A stretch of 64,000 bases of DNA from Clostridium intestinale DSM 6191 (GTDB taxonomy: Bacteria > Bacillota > Clostridia > Clostridiales > Clostridiaceae): contig NZ_FQXU01000009.1 in the NCBI RefSeq assembly GCF_900130055.1, forward strand, positions 184,524 to 248,523, given 5' to 3'. Positions 9,433 through 18,935 of this stretch are shown here, piece after piece. Made by a program: the position numbers and the translations under genes. Position 1 is the first letter of the stretch, and every line of letters begins with the position of its first letter. The notes below the pieces were generated by a model, which worked only from the letters and a program-made list of their open reading frames with translations, was not told the origin of the DNA and did no database searches.

Positions 9433-10788
9433 TTAGTTTTTAAATGAATGTATAGGAGCTGGTATTCTTCCACCCCTTTGAATGAAATCAAAAGAAGAGA
9501 ATTTATTTGTAGGCATTACAGGAGCGTAACCAAGTAATCCACCAAAATGAACTATATCTCCAACTTTAGTACCAGGAGCAGGGATGAGTCTAACGGCAGT
9601 TGTTTTATTATTTATAACACCTATTGCAGATTCATCAGCAATCATTGCAGCTATAGTTGAAGCAGAAGTATCGCCAGGGATTGCTATCATATCTAATCCA
9701 ACTGAACAAATAGCAGTCATAGCTTCAAGTTTTTCAAGATTTAAAGAGCCCTTCATAACTGCATCAATCATTCCAGCATCTTCAGAAACAGGAATAAATG
9801 CGCCGCTTAATCCACCAACGTGGCCACAAGCCATAACTCCACCTTTTTTTACTGCATCATTTAGAAGTGCAAGAGCAGCTGTAGTTCCATGAGTTCCAAC
9901 AACTTCTAAGCCCATCTCTTCTAATATGTGAGCAACAGAATCTCCTATAGCAGGCGTTGGAGCTAAAGATAAATCTACTATTCCAAATGGAACCCCTAAT
10001 CTACTTGAAGCTTCAAGAGCAACTAACTGACCCATTCTTGTTATTTTGAAGGCTGTCTTTTTGATTGTTTCAGCAACCACATCAAAAGATTCACCTTTCA
10101 CTTTTTCTAAAGCAATTTTAACAACACCAGGACCACTTACACCTACATTAATTACTTTATCAGCTTCCCCAACTCCGTGAAAAGCTCCAGCCATAAATGG
10201 ATTATCCTCTACAGCATTAGCAAATACAACAAGCTTAGCACAACCTAAACCTTGAGTATCTTTAGTAAGTTCAGCAGTTTGTTTAATTATTTCTCCCATT
10301 TGTTTAACAGCATCCATGTTAATTCCACATTTACTTGAACCAACATTTACAGAGGAGCACACTTTTTTAGTTTTTGCTAAAGCTTCAGGTATTGATTTGA
10401 TAAGTATTTCGTCTCCTTTGGTGTAGCCTTTATGTACAAGAGCAGAGAATCCACCTATAAAATCTACGCCTAAAGTTTCAGCAGCTCTATCTAAGGTTTC
10501 AGCAAACTTAAGATAGTTATCTGCATCAGTTGCACCACCTATTATTGAGATAGGAGTAACTGATACTCTTTTATTTACTATAGGAATACCAAACTCTGTT
10601 TCAATTTCATTACCCACTTTAACTAAATCTTTGGCAGAGTTAGTTATCTTATCATATATTTTAGAGCATGCTTTATCTATATCTGGATCTATGCAATCAA
10701 GTAAAGATATACCCATAGTTATGGTTCTTATATCTAACTTTTCTTCTTCAATCATTTTTATGGTTTCTAAAATATTATTAACGTTCAT
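9433..10788 (-). CDS. UPF0210 (PFL family, DUF711) protein
   Basis: A 451-residue cytoplasmic protein of the UPF0210/DUF711 family, related in fold to glycyl-radical-type alpha/beta barrels but without a demonstrated reaction. It is full length, rich in Gly/Ala and has conserved stretches such as [41 protein letters not shown] and IPAPIHSF at the C-terminus. RBS TTGGGGGG precedes the ATG. It lies 14 bp after an ACT-domain gene, the standard UPF0237-UPF0210 pair, and both sit behind a T-box leader, which suggests a role tied to one amino acid. Confidence 0.92.
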   Translation of the reverse strand: MNVNNILETIKMIEEEKLDIRTITMGISLLDCIDPDIDKACSKIYDKITNSAKDLVKVGNEIETEFGIPIVNKRVSVTPISIIGGATDADNYLKFAETLDRAAETLGVDFIGGFSALVHKGYTKGDEILIKSIPEALAKTKKVCSSVNVGSSKCGINMDAVKQMGEIIKQTAELTKDTQGLGCAKLVVFANAVEDNPFMAGAFHGVGEADKVINVGVSGPGVVKIALEKVKGESFDVVAETIKKTAFKITRMGQLVALEASSRLGVPFGIVDLSLAPTPAIGDSVAHILEEMGLEVVGTHGTTAALALLNDAVKKGGVMACGHVGGLSGAFIPVSEDAGMIDAVMKGSLNLEKLEAMTAICSVGLDMIAIPGDTSASTIAAMIADESAIGVINNKTTAVRLIPAPGTKVGDIVHFGGLLGYAPVMPTNKFSSFDFIQRGGRIPAPIHSFKN

Positions 10789-10802
10789 TAGTTACCCCCC
10801 AA

Positions 10803-11072
10803 TTATAGTGTGTGCATGGAATTAAAAATTTCTTCTCTTTGGATTTTTACATTAACTCCAAGAGATTCACCTTTTAAAACTAAAGAATTTTTTATGTCTT
10901 CGAAAGATTTTTCGCTTTTTTCTAGGTCTAACATCATTATCATAGTAAAATATCCTTGCATTATTGTTTGGTTGACATCAAGAATATTTATATTTAATTC
11001 TTGAAGCTCATGACTTATTCCAGCTATAATTCCTACTTTATCTTGTCCTAGTACTGTTAAAATTGCTTTCAT
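10803..11072 (-). CDS. ACT domain protein (UPF0237)
   Basis: An 89-residue protein that is a single ACT domain with a beta-alpha-beta-beta-alpha-beta pattern (MKAILTVLGQDKVGIIAGISHEL at the start, with the Gly of the ligand loop). ACT domains bind amino acids; those of the glycine-cleavage repressor GcvR type resemble this family. RBS AGGAGT precedes ATG 11072. It is the first gene after a T-box and is co-transcribed with the UPF0210 gene. It probably senses an amino acid and modulates its partner, which is an inference from family and context. Confidence 0.93.
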   Translation of the reverse strand: MKAILTVLGQDKVGIIAGISHELQELNINILDVNQTIMQGYFTMIMMLDLEKSEKSFEDIKNSLVLKGESLGVNVKIQREEIFNSMHTL

Positions 11073-11102
11073 TGATATCTACTCCTATCTAAAATTTAAT
11101 AA

Positions 11103-11294
11103 ACAAAAAGGACCTTACCAATAAAGGGACGAAATAATCCGCGGTTCCACCCTTCTTAGCAAATGCCCAACTTAAAAGATAAATACTCCAAAGTTCCCTT
11201 CATAATATTAACCTAGTTGTTTCCACCAAACACAACTTCTCTGTAAGGATTATATTATTACTTTTCTTTTTCATCGCATAAATATTTAATTATA
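11103..11294 (-). promoter_or_regulatory. T-box riboswitch, specifier tentatively GGG (glycine)
   Basis: On the minus strand the T-box sequence AAGGGTGGAACCGCGG lies at 11154-11139. Upstream, stem I contains the TGGTGGAAAC apical region and a specifier loop reading GAA-GGG-AAC-TTTGGAG, with GGG at 11198-11196. The 5-prime side of that loop carries AGTAA, as expected for the loop-E motif. A T-run at about 11109-11105 marks the attenuator. Placing GGG as specifier follows the same frame as the Cys T-box at 50.4 kb (GAA-TGC-AGC-TTTG), but most glycine T-boxes use GGC, so the amino acid is uncertain. Confidence 0.88.
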
Positions 11295-11300
11295 TTGATT

Positions 11301-11329
11301 ATTTTATATTGTATATGTAAAATTGTCAA
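11301..11329 (-). promoter_or_regulatory. Sigma-A promoter of the T-box transcript
   Basis: On the minus strand TTGACA (11329-11324), 17-bp spacer, TAAAAT (11306-11301). Transcription would start near 11294, just before the T-box. Confidence 0.75.
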
Positions 11330-11407
11330 TTTGTAAAGAAATAAATTAATAATAAATATATTATTTAATAATTCAAAGAAATTTATTAGAAATAGTTAAT
11401 TGTTATT

Positions 11408-12655
11408 TTAGGGTATTTCATGAAAAAAATAACCCTTTTTTAAATACTCAACATCGTATTTATTAGTAAGTTTAAATAGATAATCTTTAGCACTAGAAAA
11501 CTTTTTTTCACTCATCATTTTTGTGAAATGATTTTTTTCTTGAGTTTTTGAGATGTCTTTAAAGTATCCCCATACATGATGTAAAGTATTTATATAGTTT
11601 CCTTCATCCAAAGGATTTTTTAAAGTTTCATCTATATATTTATATAAAGATAATATATCTCCATTATCCTTAATTATTTTCCTACATGTTTTATAAGATT
11701 CATAATTATATGCCATAACAACATACTTATATTTAGCCCATTCTTCTGTTATTGTGGACTTAGTATTAGTTCCTTTAAGAGAATTTAGGGAATTAATAAC
11801 CTTTATAGCAGATATATCTTTATCTTTAACCTCAAGCATTATATCTGGATTAAAGTCTTTTGCTTCTTTAAAATATTCTAAAAAGTCCTCAATATTAATT
11901 GTTGTAGAGTGAGAACCTATTTTTTTATTTTCGGCTTGCTGAGAATAATGAACTTTCATATTTCCATCTTCTTTTTTCCAGGTTTTGTGTACTAATTTAT
12001 AAATTTCTTTGACACTTAAGTCATTACTACCATAACAAGTATTATGAAGATTATCATATACAACAGGAATATTAATTTTTTCACTTATTTCTAAAACGTC
12101 TTCTAAAGAATAATTTTTTTCATCATTTTCTATAATCATTCTTTTTTGTGCAGAAGAGGAGAGTCTTTTGAAATTTTCTATAAAGCGTTTTTTAGCAAGA
12201 GGCTTATCACCATAAACTCCACCTATATGTAAAATTAATTTATGAGTATAGTCAAGCTCTAAAGAATCTAAAAAATCTGTGTGATATTCAAAGTCTCGTA
12301 TGGATTTATTTACTATATCTTCACTTGGAGAATTAATAATGGTATATTGACCAGGATGCATGGATACTCTAAAAGAATTTTCTTTTATGTAATTTCCTAT
12401 AGAGGTTAGCTCAGATTTAAATATGGTTTTCCAAGGTAAATCATTAATTTCATGGCTTCCTAGAGGAATTATATCTGAAGATATTCTAAAAAGGTCAATC
12501 TCTCTTTTTTTATTATATTCTAGTATTTTATGTAAATCTGAAAGATTACTTTCTATAATTTCTGAAGCTTTTTCATATGTAAAGTCTTTAAGTAATAGTC
12601 TTCTATTGGTTCTAAAGGGGATAGTTAAAGGGATACATGCATAGCCTATTTTCAT
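11408..12655 (-). CDS. uvsE: UV damage endonuclease UvsE (UvdE)
   Basis: A 415-residue DNA repair endonuclease that nicks 5-prime of UV photoproducts independently of UvrABC. The TIM-barrel core carries metal ligands in SMHPGQY, LHIGGVYGDK, IENDEKNYS, VYDNLHNTC and HYSQQ, and MLEVKDKD near residue 278. The C-terminal ~120 residues beyond the barrel are less conserved. RBS AAGGAGAAA precedes the ATG. It is divergent from msrA across a 123-bp AT-rich gap. No LexA-type box was seen upstream. In Bacillus the enzyme matters for spore UV resistance; the same role here is inferred. Confidence 0.93.
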   Translation of the reverse strand: MKIGYACIPLTIPFRTNRRLLLKDFTYEKASEIIESNLSDLHKILEYNKKREIDLFRISSDIIPLGSHEINDLPWKTIFKSELTSIGNYIKENSFRVSMHPGQYTIINSPSEDIVNKSIRDFEYHTDFLDSLELDYTHKLILHIGGVYGDKPLAKKRFIENFKRLSSSAQKRMIIENDEKNYSLEDVLEISEKINIPVVYDNLHNTCYGSNDLSVKEIYKLVHKTWKKEDGNMKVHYSQQAENKKIGSHSTTINIEDFLEYFKEAKDFNPDIMLEVKDKDISAIKVINSLNSLKGTNTKSTITEEWAKYKYVVMAYNYESYKTCRKIIKDNGDILSLYKYIDETLKNPLDEGNYINTLHHVWGYFKDISKTQEKNHFTKMMSEKKFSSAKDYLFKLTNKYDVEYLKKGYFFHEIP

Positions 12656-12778
12656 AAAAAGTTTCTCCTTAATTTTATAAAGTAAATTTAGTATATATTT
12701 TAAACATAAAAGTATTCCTTATAATTTTTTTTAATAATATAATAATATAATATAACATTTTTTAAAGAGGTGATTTTT

Positions 12779-13255
12779 ATGAAAAAAATAGTTTTAGCTG
12801 GAGGATGCTTTTGGGGAGTTGAAGAGTATTTTTCTAGAATTAATGGAGTTAAGGAAACTAAAGTAGGTTATGCTAATGGACATAAAGAAAATCCAACCTA
12901 TGAGGAGGTATGTACAGGATTAACTGGTCATGCCGAGGTTATATACATAGAGTATGCAAAAGAGGAAGTAACTTTAGATAAGATTTTAGAAAAATATTTT
13001 GGAATAATAGATCCAACAGTTTTAAATAGACAAGGACCAGATATAGGTCATCAATATAGGACTGGAATATATTATATTGATGAAGAAGATTTAGAGGTTA
13101 TAAATGAATATAAAGAAAAAGAACAATTAAAATATGATAAACCAATAGTTACAGAGATAGAACCATTAAAATGTTTTTATGATGGAGAAGAATATCATCA
13201 AAGTTATTTAAAAAAGAATCCAGGTGGATATTGTCATATTAATTTAGACGCTTAA
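12779..13255 (+). CDS. msrA: Peptide methionine sulfoxide reductase MsrA
   Basis: Reduces methionine-S-sulfoxide in proteins; cytoplasmic antioxidant repair. The catalytic Cys is in [11 protein letters not shown] near residue 10, and conserved Glu/Asp/Tyr positions are visible in [19 protein letters not shown] and GEEYHQSYL. It is a single MsrA domain of 158 residues with no MsrB fused. ATG 12779 is preferred over GTG 12770 because AAAGAGGTG lies 6 bp before it. It has its own transcription unit between the divergent uvsE and gdhA. A weak hairpin (GCCTT/AAGGC) follows at 13275-13294. Confidence 0.97.
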   Translation: MKKIVLAGGCFWGVEEYFSRINGVKETKVGYANGHKENPTYEEVCTGLTGHAEVIYIEYAKEEVTLDKILEKYFGIIDPTVLNRQGPDIGHQYRTGIYYIDEEDLEVINEYKEKEQLKYDKPIVTEIEPLKCFYDGEEYHQSYLKKNPGGYCHINLDA

Positions 13256-13309
13256 GATATGTAACATATAGCCTTTCTAAATTTTTAAGGCATAACAATT
13301 TTTTGCTAG

Positions 13310-14665
<1,356 letters not shown>

Positions 14666-14670
14666 ATTTT

Positions 14671-14708
14671 ATGCTGTATCTTTAAGTTTAAAGATACAGC
14701 ATTTTTTC
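14671..14708 (+). terminator. Intrinsic terminator of gdhA
   Basis: ATGCTGTATCTTT pairs with AAAGATACAGCAT, then a T-run. Confidence 0.93.
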
Positions 14709-14815
14709 ATTTGATAAAAAATCTTAAGAAATTTGTAGTGGAATTTAATAAAATTTTAGCCTATCCTTAAGAGAGAAGGAATAATAAATTATTTCGTTTA
14801 TAGAGAGGTATTGTT

Positions 14816-15082
14816 TTGAATAAACATATTTATATATATTTTTTTATATTAAATTTAATAGGATTAATCATAATGTGGAAAGATAAAAGAGCAGCTATAA
14901 AAAAGAATTGGAGAACTAAAGAAAGTACTATATTTTTAATAGCTATGTTTGGAGGAAGTTTAGGAATAATAGGTGGAATGAATTTCTTTAGACATAAAAC
15001 TAAACATAAAAAGTTTACATATGGAATTCCCAGCATTCTTATTGTTCAAATACTAATATATATGTATTATATTAATTTTTAA
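14816..15082 (+). CDS. DUF1294 family small membrane protein
   Basis: An 88-residue membrane protein of the DUF1294 family. It starts at TTG 14816, supported by AGAGAGGT six bases upstream; no ATG fits. Membrane segments are at about 4-20, 39-58 and 70-86. The family pattern is visible: WKDKRAA near 21, RTKEST near 34, MFGGSLGIIGGMNFFRHKT around 45-63 and F-x-x-G-I-P. Function is unknown across the family. It stands alone, with a 268-bp gap (to the next start) of AT-rich sequence after it. Confidence 0.85.
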   Translation: MNKHIYIYFFILNLIGLIIMWKDKRAAIKKNWRTKESTIFLIAMFGGSLGIIGGMNFFRHKTKHKKFTYGIPSILIVQILIYMYYINF

Positions 15083-15350
15083 CTTATCAAAAATATAAAG
15101 TGTATTTTATTATTTTTGATTTAATCAGTATAAATTTTAAAAATATTATCATATTTTAATTAAATTGCAATAGTTTTTTAAGAAAAATATAAGAAAAATA
15201 ATACATACTTGAGAGTAAGAGAGCACTTGATTTTTTTTATACTATGCAATATATTAGTAGGGGTACATAAATGGAATAGACAATTAATTTTTTAAATGGA
15301 AATAAAATTGGATGTACATGAATTTAAATATAATTTTAGGAGTGAGTAGG

Positions 15351-16742
15351 ATGGAATACTACATTTCAGTCATTACTGGCATATTTCAAATATTTGTATT
15401 TTGTATTACTGGATACTATTTGATAATAGCGGTATTTGGTCTTTTTAGAAAAAATAAGGAGAAGGATTATACAGCAAATAAGAAATATGCGTTAATAGTT
15501 GCAGCTCACAATGAAGAAGTTGTTATTAGTAATTTGCTGGACAGCATGGGAAAGCTTAATTATCCAAAAGAGCTTTATGATGTATTTGTAATTGCAGATA
15601 ACTGTACAGATAAAACAGCTGAAATTTCTAGAGCACATGGTGTTAAAGTTTTTGAAAGAAATGACAAAGAAAAAAGAGGTAAAGGTTACGCTCTTGAATG
15701 GATGTTTGATAAAATATTCAAAATGAAAGAGAACTATGATGCAGTTGCTATATTTGATGCGGATAATTTAGTTTCAACAGAGTTCTTAAGAGAAATAAAT
15801 GCTAAGATGAATGAAGGATTTAAAGTTGTCCAAGGCTATCTTGATTCTAAAAACCCAGAAGATTCATGGATTGCAAGCGCTTATTCTATAGCATTTTGGT
15901 CTCAAAATAGAATGTTCCAATTATCAAGAGAAAACTTAGGTTTATCTAACCAAATTGGTGGAACAGGTTTCGCAATAGACATAAATATTCTTAAGAAGCT
16001 TGGATGGGGTGCAACTTGTCTAACAGAGGATTTGGAATTTAGCTGTAAGCTTATTTTAAATAACGAAAGAGTTGGTTGGGCTCATGATGCAATAATATAT
16101 GATGAAAAACCACTTACTTTAAAACAATCTTGGAGTCAAAGAAAAAGATGGATGCAAGGATTTGCAGACGTTGCAACAAGATTTTTCACAAGACTTGTTA
16201 AAAAAGCAATAAAAGATAGAGACTTTAGAGCTTTTGATTGTGCTTTATATGTTGCACAACCTTTTGTAGTTCTACTTTTAGGAATATCATTAGGATTGTC
16301 ATTCTTGCAAGCCAATGTAGAAAGTGGATTGAATATATTTGAAATAAAGAGTCTATTTAGTAATACTGTATGGGGAATTTTCTTGATGGTACAATTTTTA
16401 TTTACCCCTTTTGTATTATTTAAGGATAAAAAGGTTTCAGGAAAATTACTTGCGGTTTTTGCAGCATATTCACTTAATGCGTTTATTTTCCCAGTATTGT
16501 TAGATGGCGTTAAAAATATGTATATTATTACTGGAGTTCATGCGCTTTATACAATAGGATTTTTTATTATTTCCTTTGTATTATTAGGCAAAAAGGGTTT
16601 CTTAGCTTTCTTTAGATACTTATTGTATGCCATTTATACTTTAACTTGGATACCTATAACCATTCAAGGTATATTAAACAAGAACAATAAAGAGTGGAGT
16701 CATACAAAACACGTAAGACAAATAGGCATTTATGATGTTTAA
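15351..16742 (+). CDS. Membrane glycosyltransferase, family 2 (processive type)
   Basis: A 463-residue polytopic glycosyltransferase like NodC/IcaA/cellulose-synthase-type enzymes. One N-terminal membrane segment is followed by the GT-A domain with ADNCTD, the metal DxD in FDADN, the catalytic TED in CLTEDLEF and the QRKRW acceptor motif (SWSQRKRWMQG), then four C-terminal membrane segments. These together indicate a processive beta-glycan synthase that also exports its product. ATG 15351 fits the RBS TTAGGAGTGAG; an ATG at 15312 lacks one. No export or modifying genes are adjacent, so the polymer is unknown. Confidence 0.88.
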   Translation: MEYYISVITGIFQIFVFCITGYYLIIAVFGLFRKNKEKDYTANKKYALIVAAHNEEVVISNLLDSMGKLNYPKELYDVFVIADNCTDKTAEISRAHGVKVFERNDKEKRGKGYALEWMFDKIFKMKENYDAVAIFDADNLVSTEFLREINAKMNEGFKVVQGYLDSKNPEDSWIASAYSIAFWSQNRMFQLSRENLGLSNQIGGTGFAIDINILKKLGWGATCLTEDLEFSCKLILNNERVGWAHDAIIYDEKPLTLKQSWSQRKRWMQGFADVATRFFTRLVKKAIKDRDFRAFDCALYVAQPFVVLLLGISLGLSFLQANVESGLNIFEIKSLFSNTVWGIFLMVQFLFTPFVLFKDKKVSGKLLAVFAAYSLNAFIFPVLLDGVKNMYIITGVHALYTIGFFIISFVLLGKKGFLAFFRYLLYAIYTLTWIPITIQGILNKNNKEWSHTKHVRQIGIYDV

Positions 16743-16751
16743 TTGATTGTT

Positions 16752-16780
16752 AACCCAATGTAAATCATTGGGTTTTATTT
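16752..16780 (+). terminator. Intrinsic terminator of the glycosyltransferase gene
   Basis: AACCCAATG pairs with CATTGGGTT, followed by a T-rich run. Confidence 0.9.
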
Positions 16781-16810
16781 TGCAAATAAATAAAATAACA
16801 TAATTTTACA

Positions 16811-16849
16811 GAACATCCGTTTGACAAAGGGGAGAAAATTAGGTATATT
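16811..16849 (+). promoter_or_regulatory. parEC promoter with LexA-like box
   Basis: TTGACA (16821-16826), 17-bp spacer, TATATT (16844-16849) is a strong sigma-A promoter. GAACATCCGTTT at 16811-16822 overlaps the -35 and matches the Firmicute LexA core GAAC-N4-GTTY. The leader of about 112 nt to parE shows no clear RNA structure. LexA control of parE-parC is known in Bacillus subtilis; here it is inferred. Confidence 0.65.
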
Positions 16850-16967
16850 TTTTACTATCTAGTGAACATATTATAAATAAACTAATAAAAATTTCGAATA
16901 TCTTAAAGTGTAGATAATAATTTAAAATATAAATTTATGACTTAATGAGGAAGTACGGAGGGGAAGA

Positions 16968-18920
16968 ATGAGTAAAGAAAGTAGTATGCATAAGTATGAT
17001 GTGACCTCTTTAACATCTTTAGAGAAATTGGAACCAGTTAGAGTAAGACCAGGAATGTATATAGGTTCTACAGGAAGCAAAGGCTTGCACCATTGTGTAT
17101 GGGAGATACTAGATAATGCAATTGATGAAATATCAAATGGATATGGTGATAAAGCTACTGTAGTTTTAAATAAAGATAAAAGCGTTACTATAATAGATAA
17201 TGGGAGAGGTGTTCCTACAGGAATACATCCTATAAAAAAGAAGTCAGGTGTGGAGATGGTGTATACAGAGCTTCACACAGGAGGAAAGTTTGATAATGAA
17301 AACTATAAAACATCAGGAGGACTTCATGGAGTTGGTGCAGCTGTAGTAAATGCATTATCAAAATGGCTAGAAGTTGAAGTTAGTCAAAAGGGTAAAAAGT
17401 ATCTTCAAAGATTTGAATATACCTTTGACAAAGAATTAAAAAAGGATATGCCTGGAACTCCAGTTCATCCTTTAAAAGAAGTAGGAAAAAGTAATGTAAC
17501 TGGCACTAAGGTAACTTTTTTACCAGATACAGAGGTTTTTACATCCACAGATTTTAAATTTGATGTAATAGATGAAAGATTAAAAGAACTAGCCTTTCAA
17601 AATAAGGGAATTAGATTAGAGTTTAGAGATGAAAGAAAAGAAGAAGCTGTAGTAAAAGAATATTATTCTGAAAGAGGACTATTAGATTTTATAGAATACT
17701 TAAATGAGAGTAAGACTCCACTTCATCCATCACCAATAATATTCGATGGAGAAAGAAGCGCTCAAAGCATTAATATGTATGGAGAGATATGTATTCAGTT
17801 TACAGACTCTACAACAGAATATATAGCTAGCTATGTTAATAATATACCTACAACAGAAGCTGGTACTCATGAAACTGGATTTAAAACAGGAATGACTAGG
17901 GCCTTTAAGGAATGGGCTAAAAAACTTAATTTAGTTAAAGAAAAGGATAAGGATTTTGAAGGTGATGACCTAAGAGAAGGTATGACTGCTATTGTAAGAA
18001 TAAAAATAACAAATCCTATATTCGAAGGACAAACAAAAACTAAGTTAGGCAATAATGAAGCTTATACCATGATGAATGATTTAGCTTATACTAAACTTTG
18101 TGAATGGATTGAGGATAACAAAGAGATTGCAACATCTATTATTAATAACGCTTTAGATGCAGCAGCTAGAAGAGAGAAAATAAAAAAGATTAATGAAGCC
18201 GAAAGAAAGAAAATAGGAAAAGGTACAGCTCCATTAGCCGGAAAAATAGCTGTATGTACAATGAGAGACAAAACTGTTAACGAGTTTATTGTAGTTGAAG
18301 GAGATTCAGCTGGTGGTTCTGCTAAGCAAGCAAGAGATAGAAGATTCCAGACTATTATGCCATCTAAAGGTAAAATAATGAATACCGAAAAGCAGAAACT
18401 AGAGAATGTTTTAGCTTCAGAAGAACTTAAGATATTTAATACAGCAATAGGAACAGGAACTTTAGATAACTATAAAGAAGAAGATATGAAGTATGATAAA
18501 ATTATAATCATGAGTGATGCTGATGTTGATGGATATCATATTAGAACCTTGTGGATGACATACATTTATAGATATATGAGACCACTTATAGCAAACGGGC
18601 ATTTATATTTAGCACAACCTCCATTATATAAAGTATATAAAAATACTAGAAGTGGAGAAGTTCATAAATATGCCTACTCAGATGAGGAACTAGAAAAAGC
18701 AAAAAAAGAAATAGGTAAAGGTGCTCTTATACAAAGATATAAAGGATTGGGTGAGATGAATCCAGAGCAATTATGGCAAACAACCTTAAATCCTGAATCT
18801 AGAACCCTTTTACAAGTTACTATAGATGATGCAGCAAAAGCAGAAAAAATGGTTTCATTGCTTATGGGTGATGTAGTTGAACCAAGAAAGAAATATATGT
18901 ATAAGTACGGAGAGTTTTAA
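16968..18920 (+). CDS. parE: DNA topoisomerase IV subunit B (ParE)
   Basis: ATPase subunit of the type IIA topoisomerase that decatenates chromosomes. At 650 residues it has GHKL ATPase motifs (EILDNAIDE, DNGRGVPTG, GGLHGVGAAVVNALS), the QTKTKLGN loop, and the TOPRIM metal site VEGDSAGGSA and SDADVDG, ending in RKKYMYKYGEF. RBS GGAGGGGAAG precedes ATG 16968. Pairing 15 bp before a ParC-type subunit, and the GyrA-box loss in that partner, favour ParE over GyrB. The alternative is a second gyrase; the true gyrBA should lie near oriC. Confidence 0.88.
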   Translation: MSKESSMHKYDVTSLTSLEKLEPVRVRPGMYIGSTGSKGLHHCVWEILDNAIDEISNGYGDKATVVLNKDKSVTIIDNGRGVPTGIHPIKKKSGVEMVYTELHTGGKFDNENYKTSGGLHGVGAAVVNALSKWLEVEVSQKGKKYLQRFEYTFDKELKKDMPGTPVHPLKEVGKSNVTGTKVTFLPDTEVFTSTDFKFDVIDERLKELAFQNKGIRLEFRDERKEEAVVKEYYSERGLLDFIEYLNESKTPLHPSPIIFDGERSAQSINMYGEICIQFTDSTTEYIASYVNNIPTTEAGTHETGFKTGMTRAFKEWAKKLNLVKEKDKDFEGDDLREGMTAIVRIKITNPIFEGQTKTKLGNNEAYTMMNDLAYTKLCEWIEDNKEIATSIINNALDAAARREKIKKINEAERKKIGKGTAPLAGKIAVCTMRDKTVNEFIVVEGDSAGGSAKQARDRRFQTIMPSKGKIMNTEKQKLENVLASEELKIFNTAIGTGTLDNYKEEDMKYDKIIIMSDADVDGYHIRTLWMTYIYRYMRPLIANGHLYLAQPPLYKVYKNTRSGEVHKYAYSDEELEKAKKEIGKGALIQRYKGLGEMNPEQLWQTTLNPESRTLLQVTIDDAAKAEKMVSLLMGDVVEPRKKYMYKYGEF

Positions 18921-18935
18921 GAAAGGGTGACGGGA

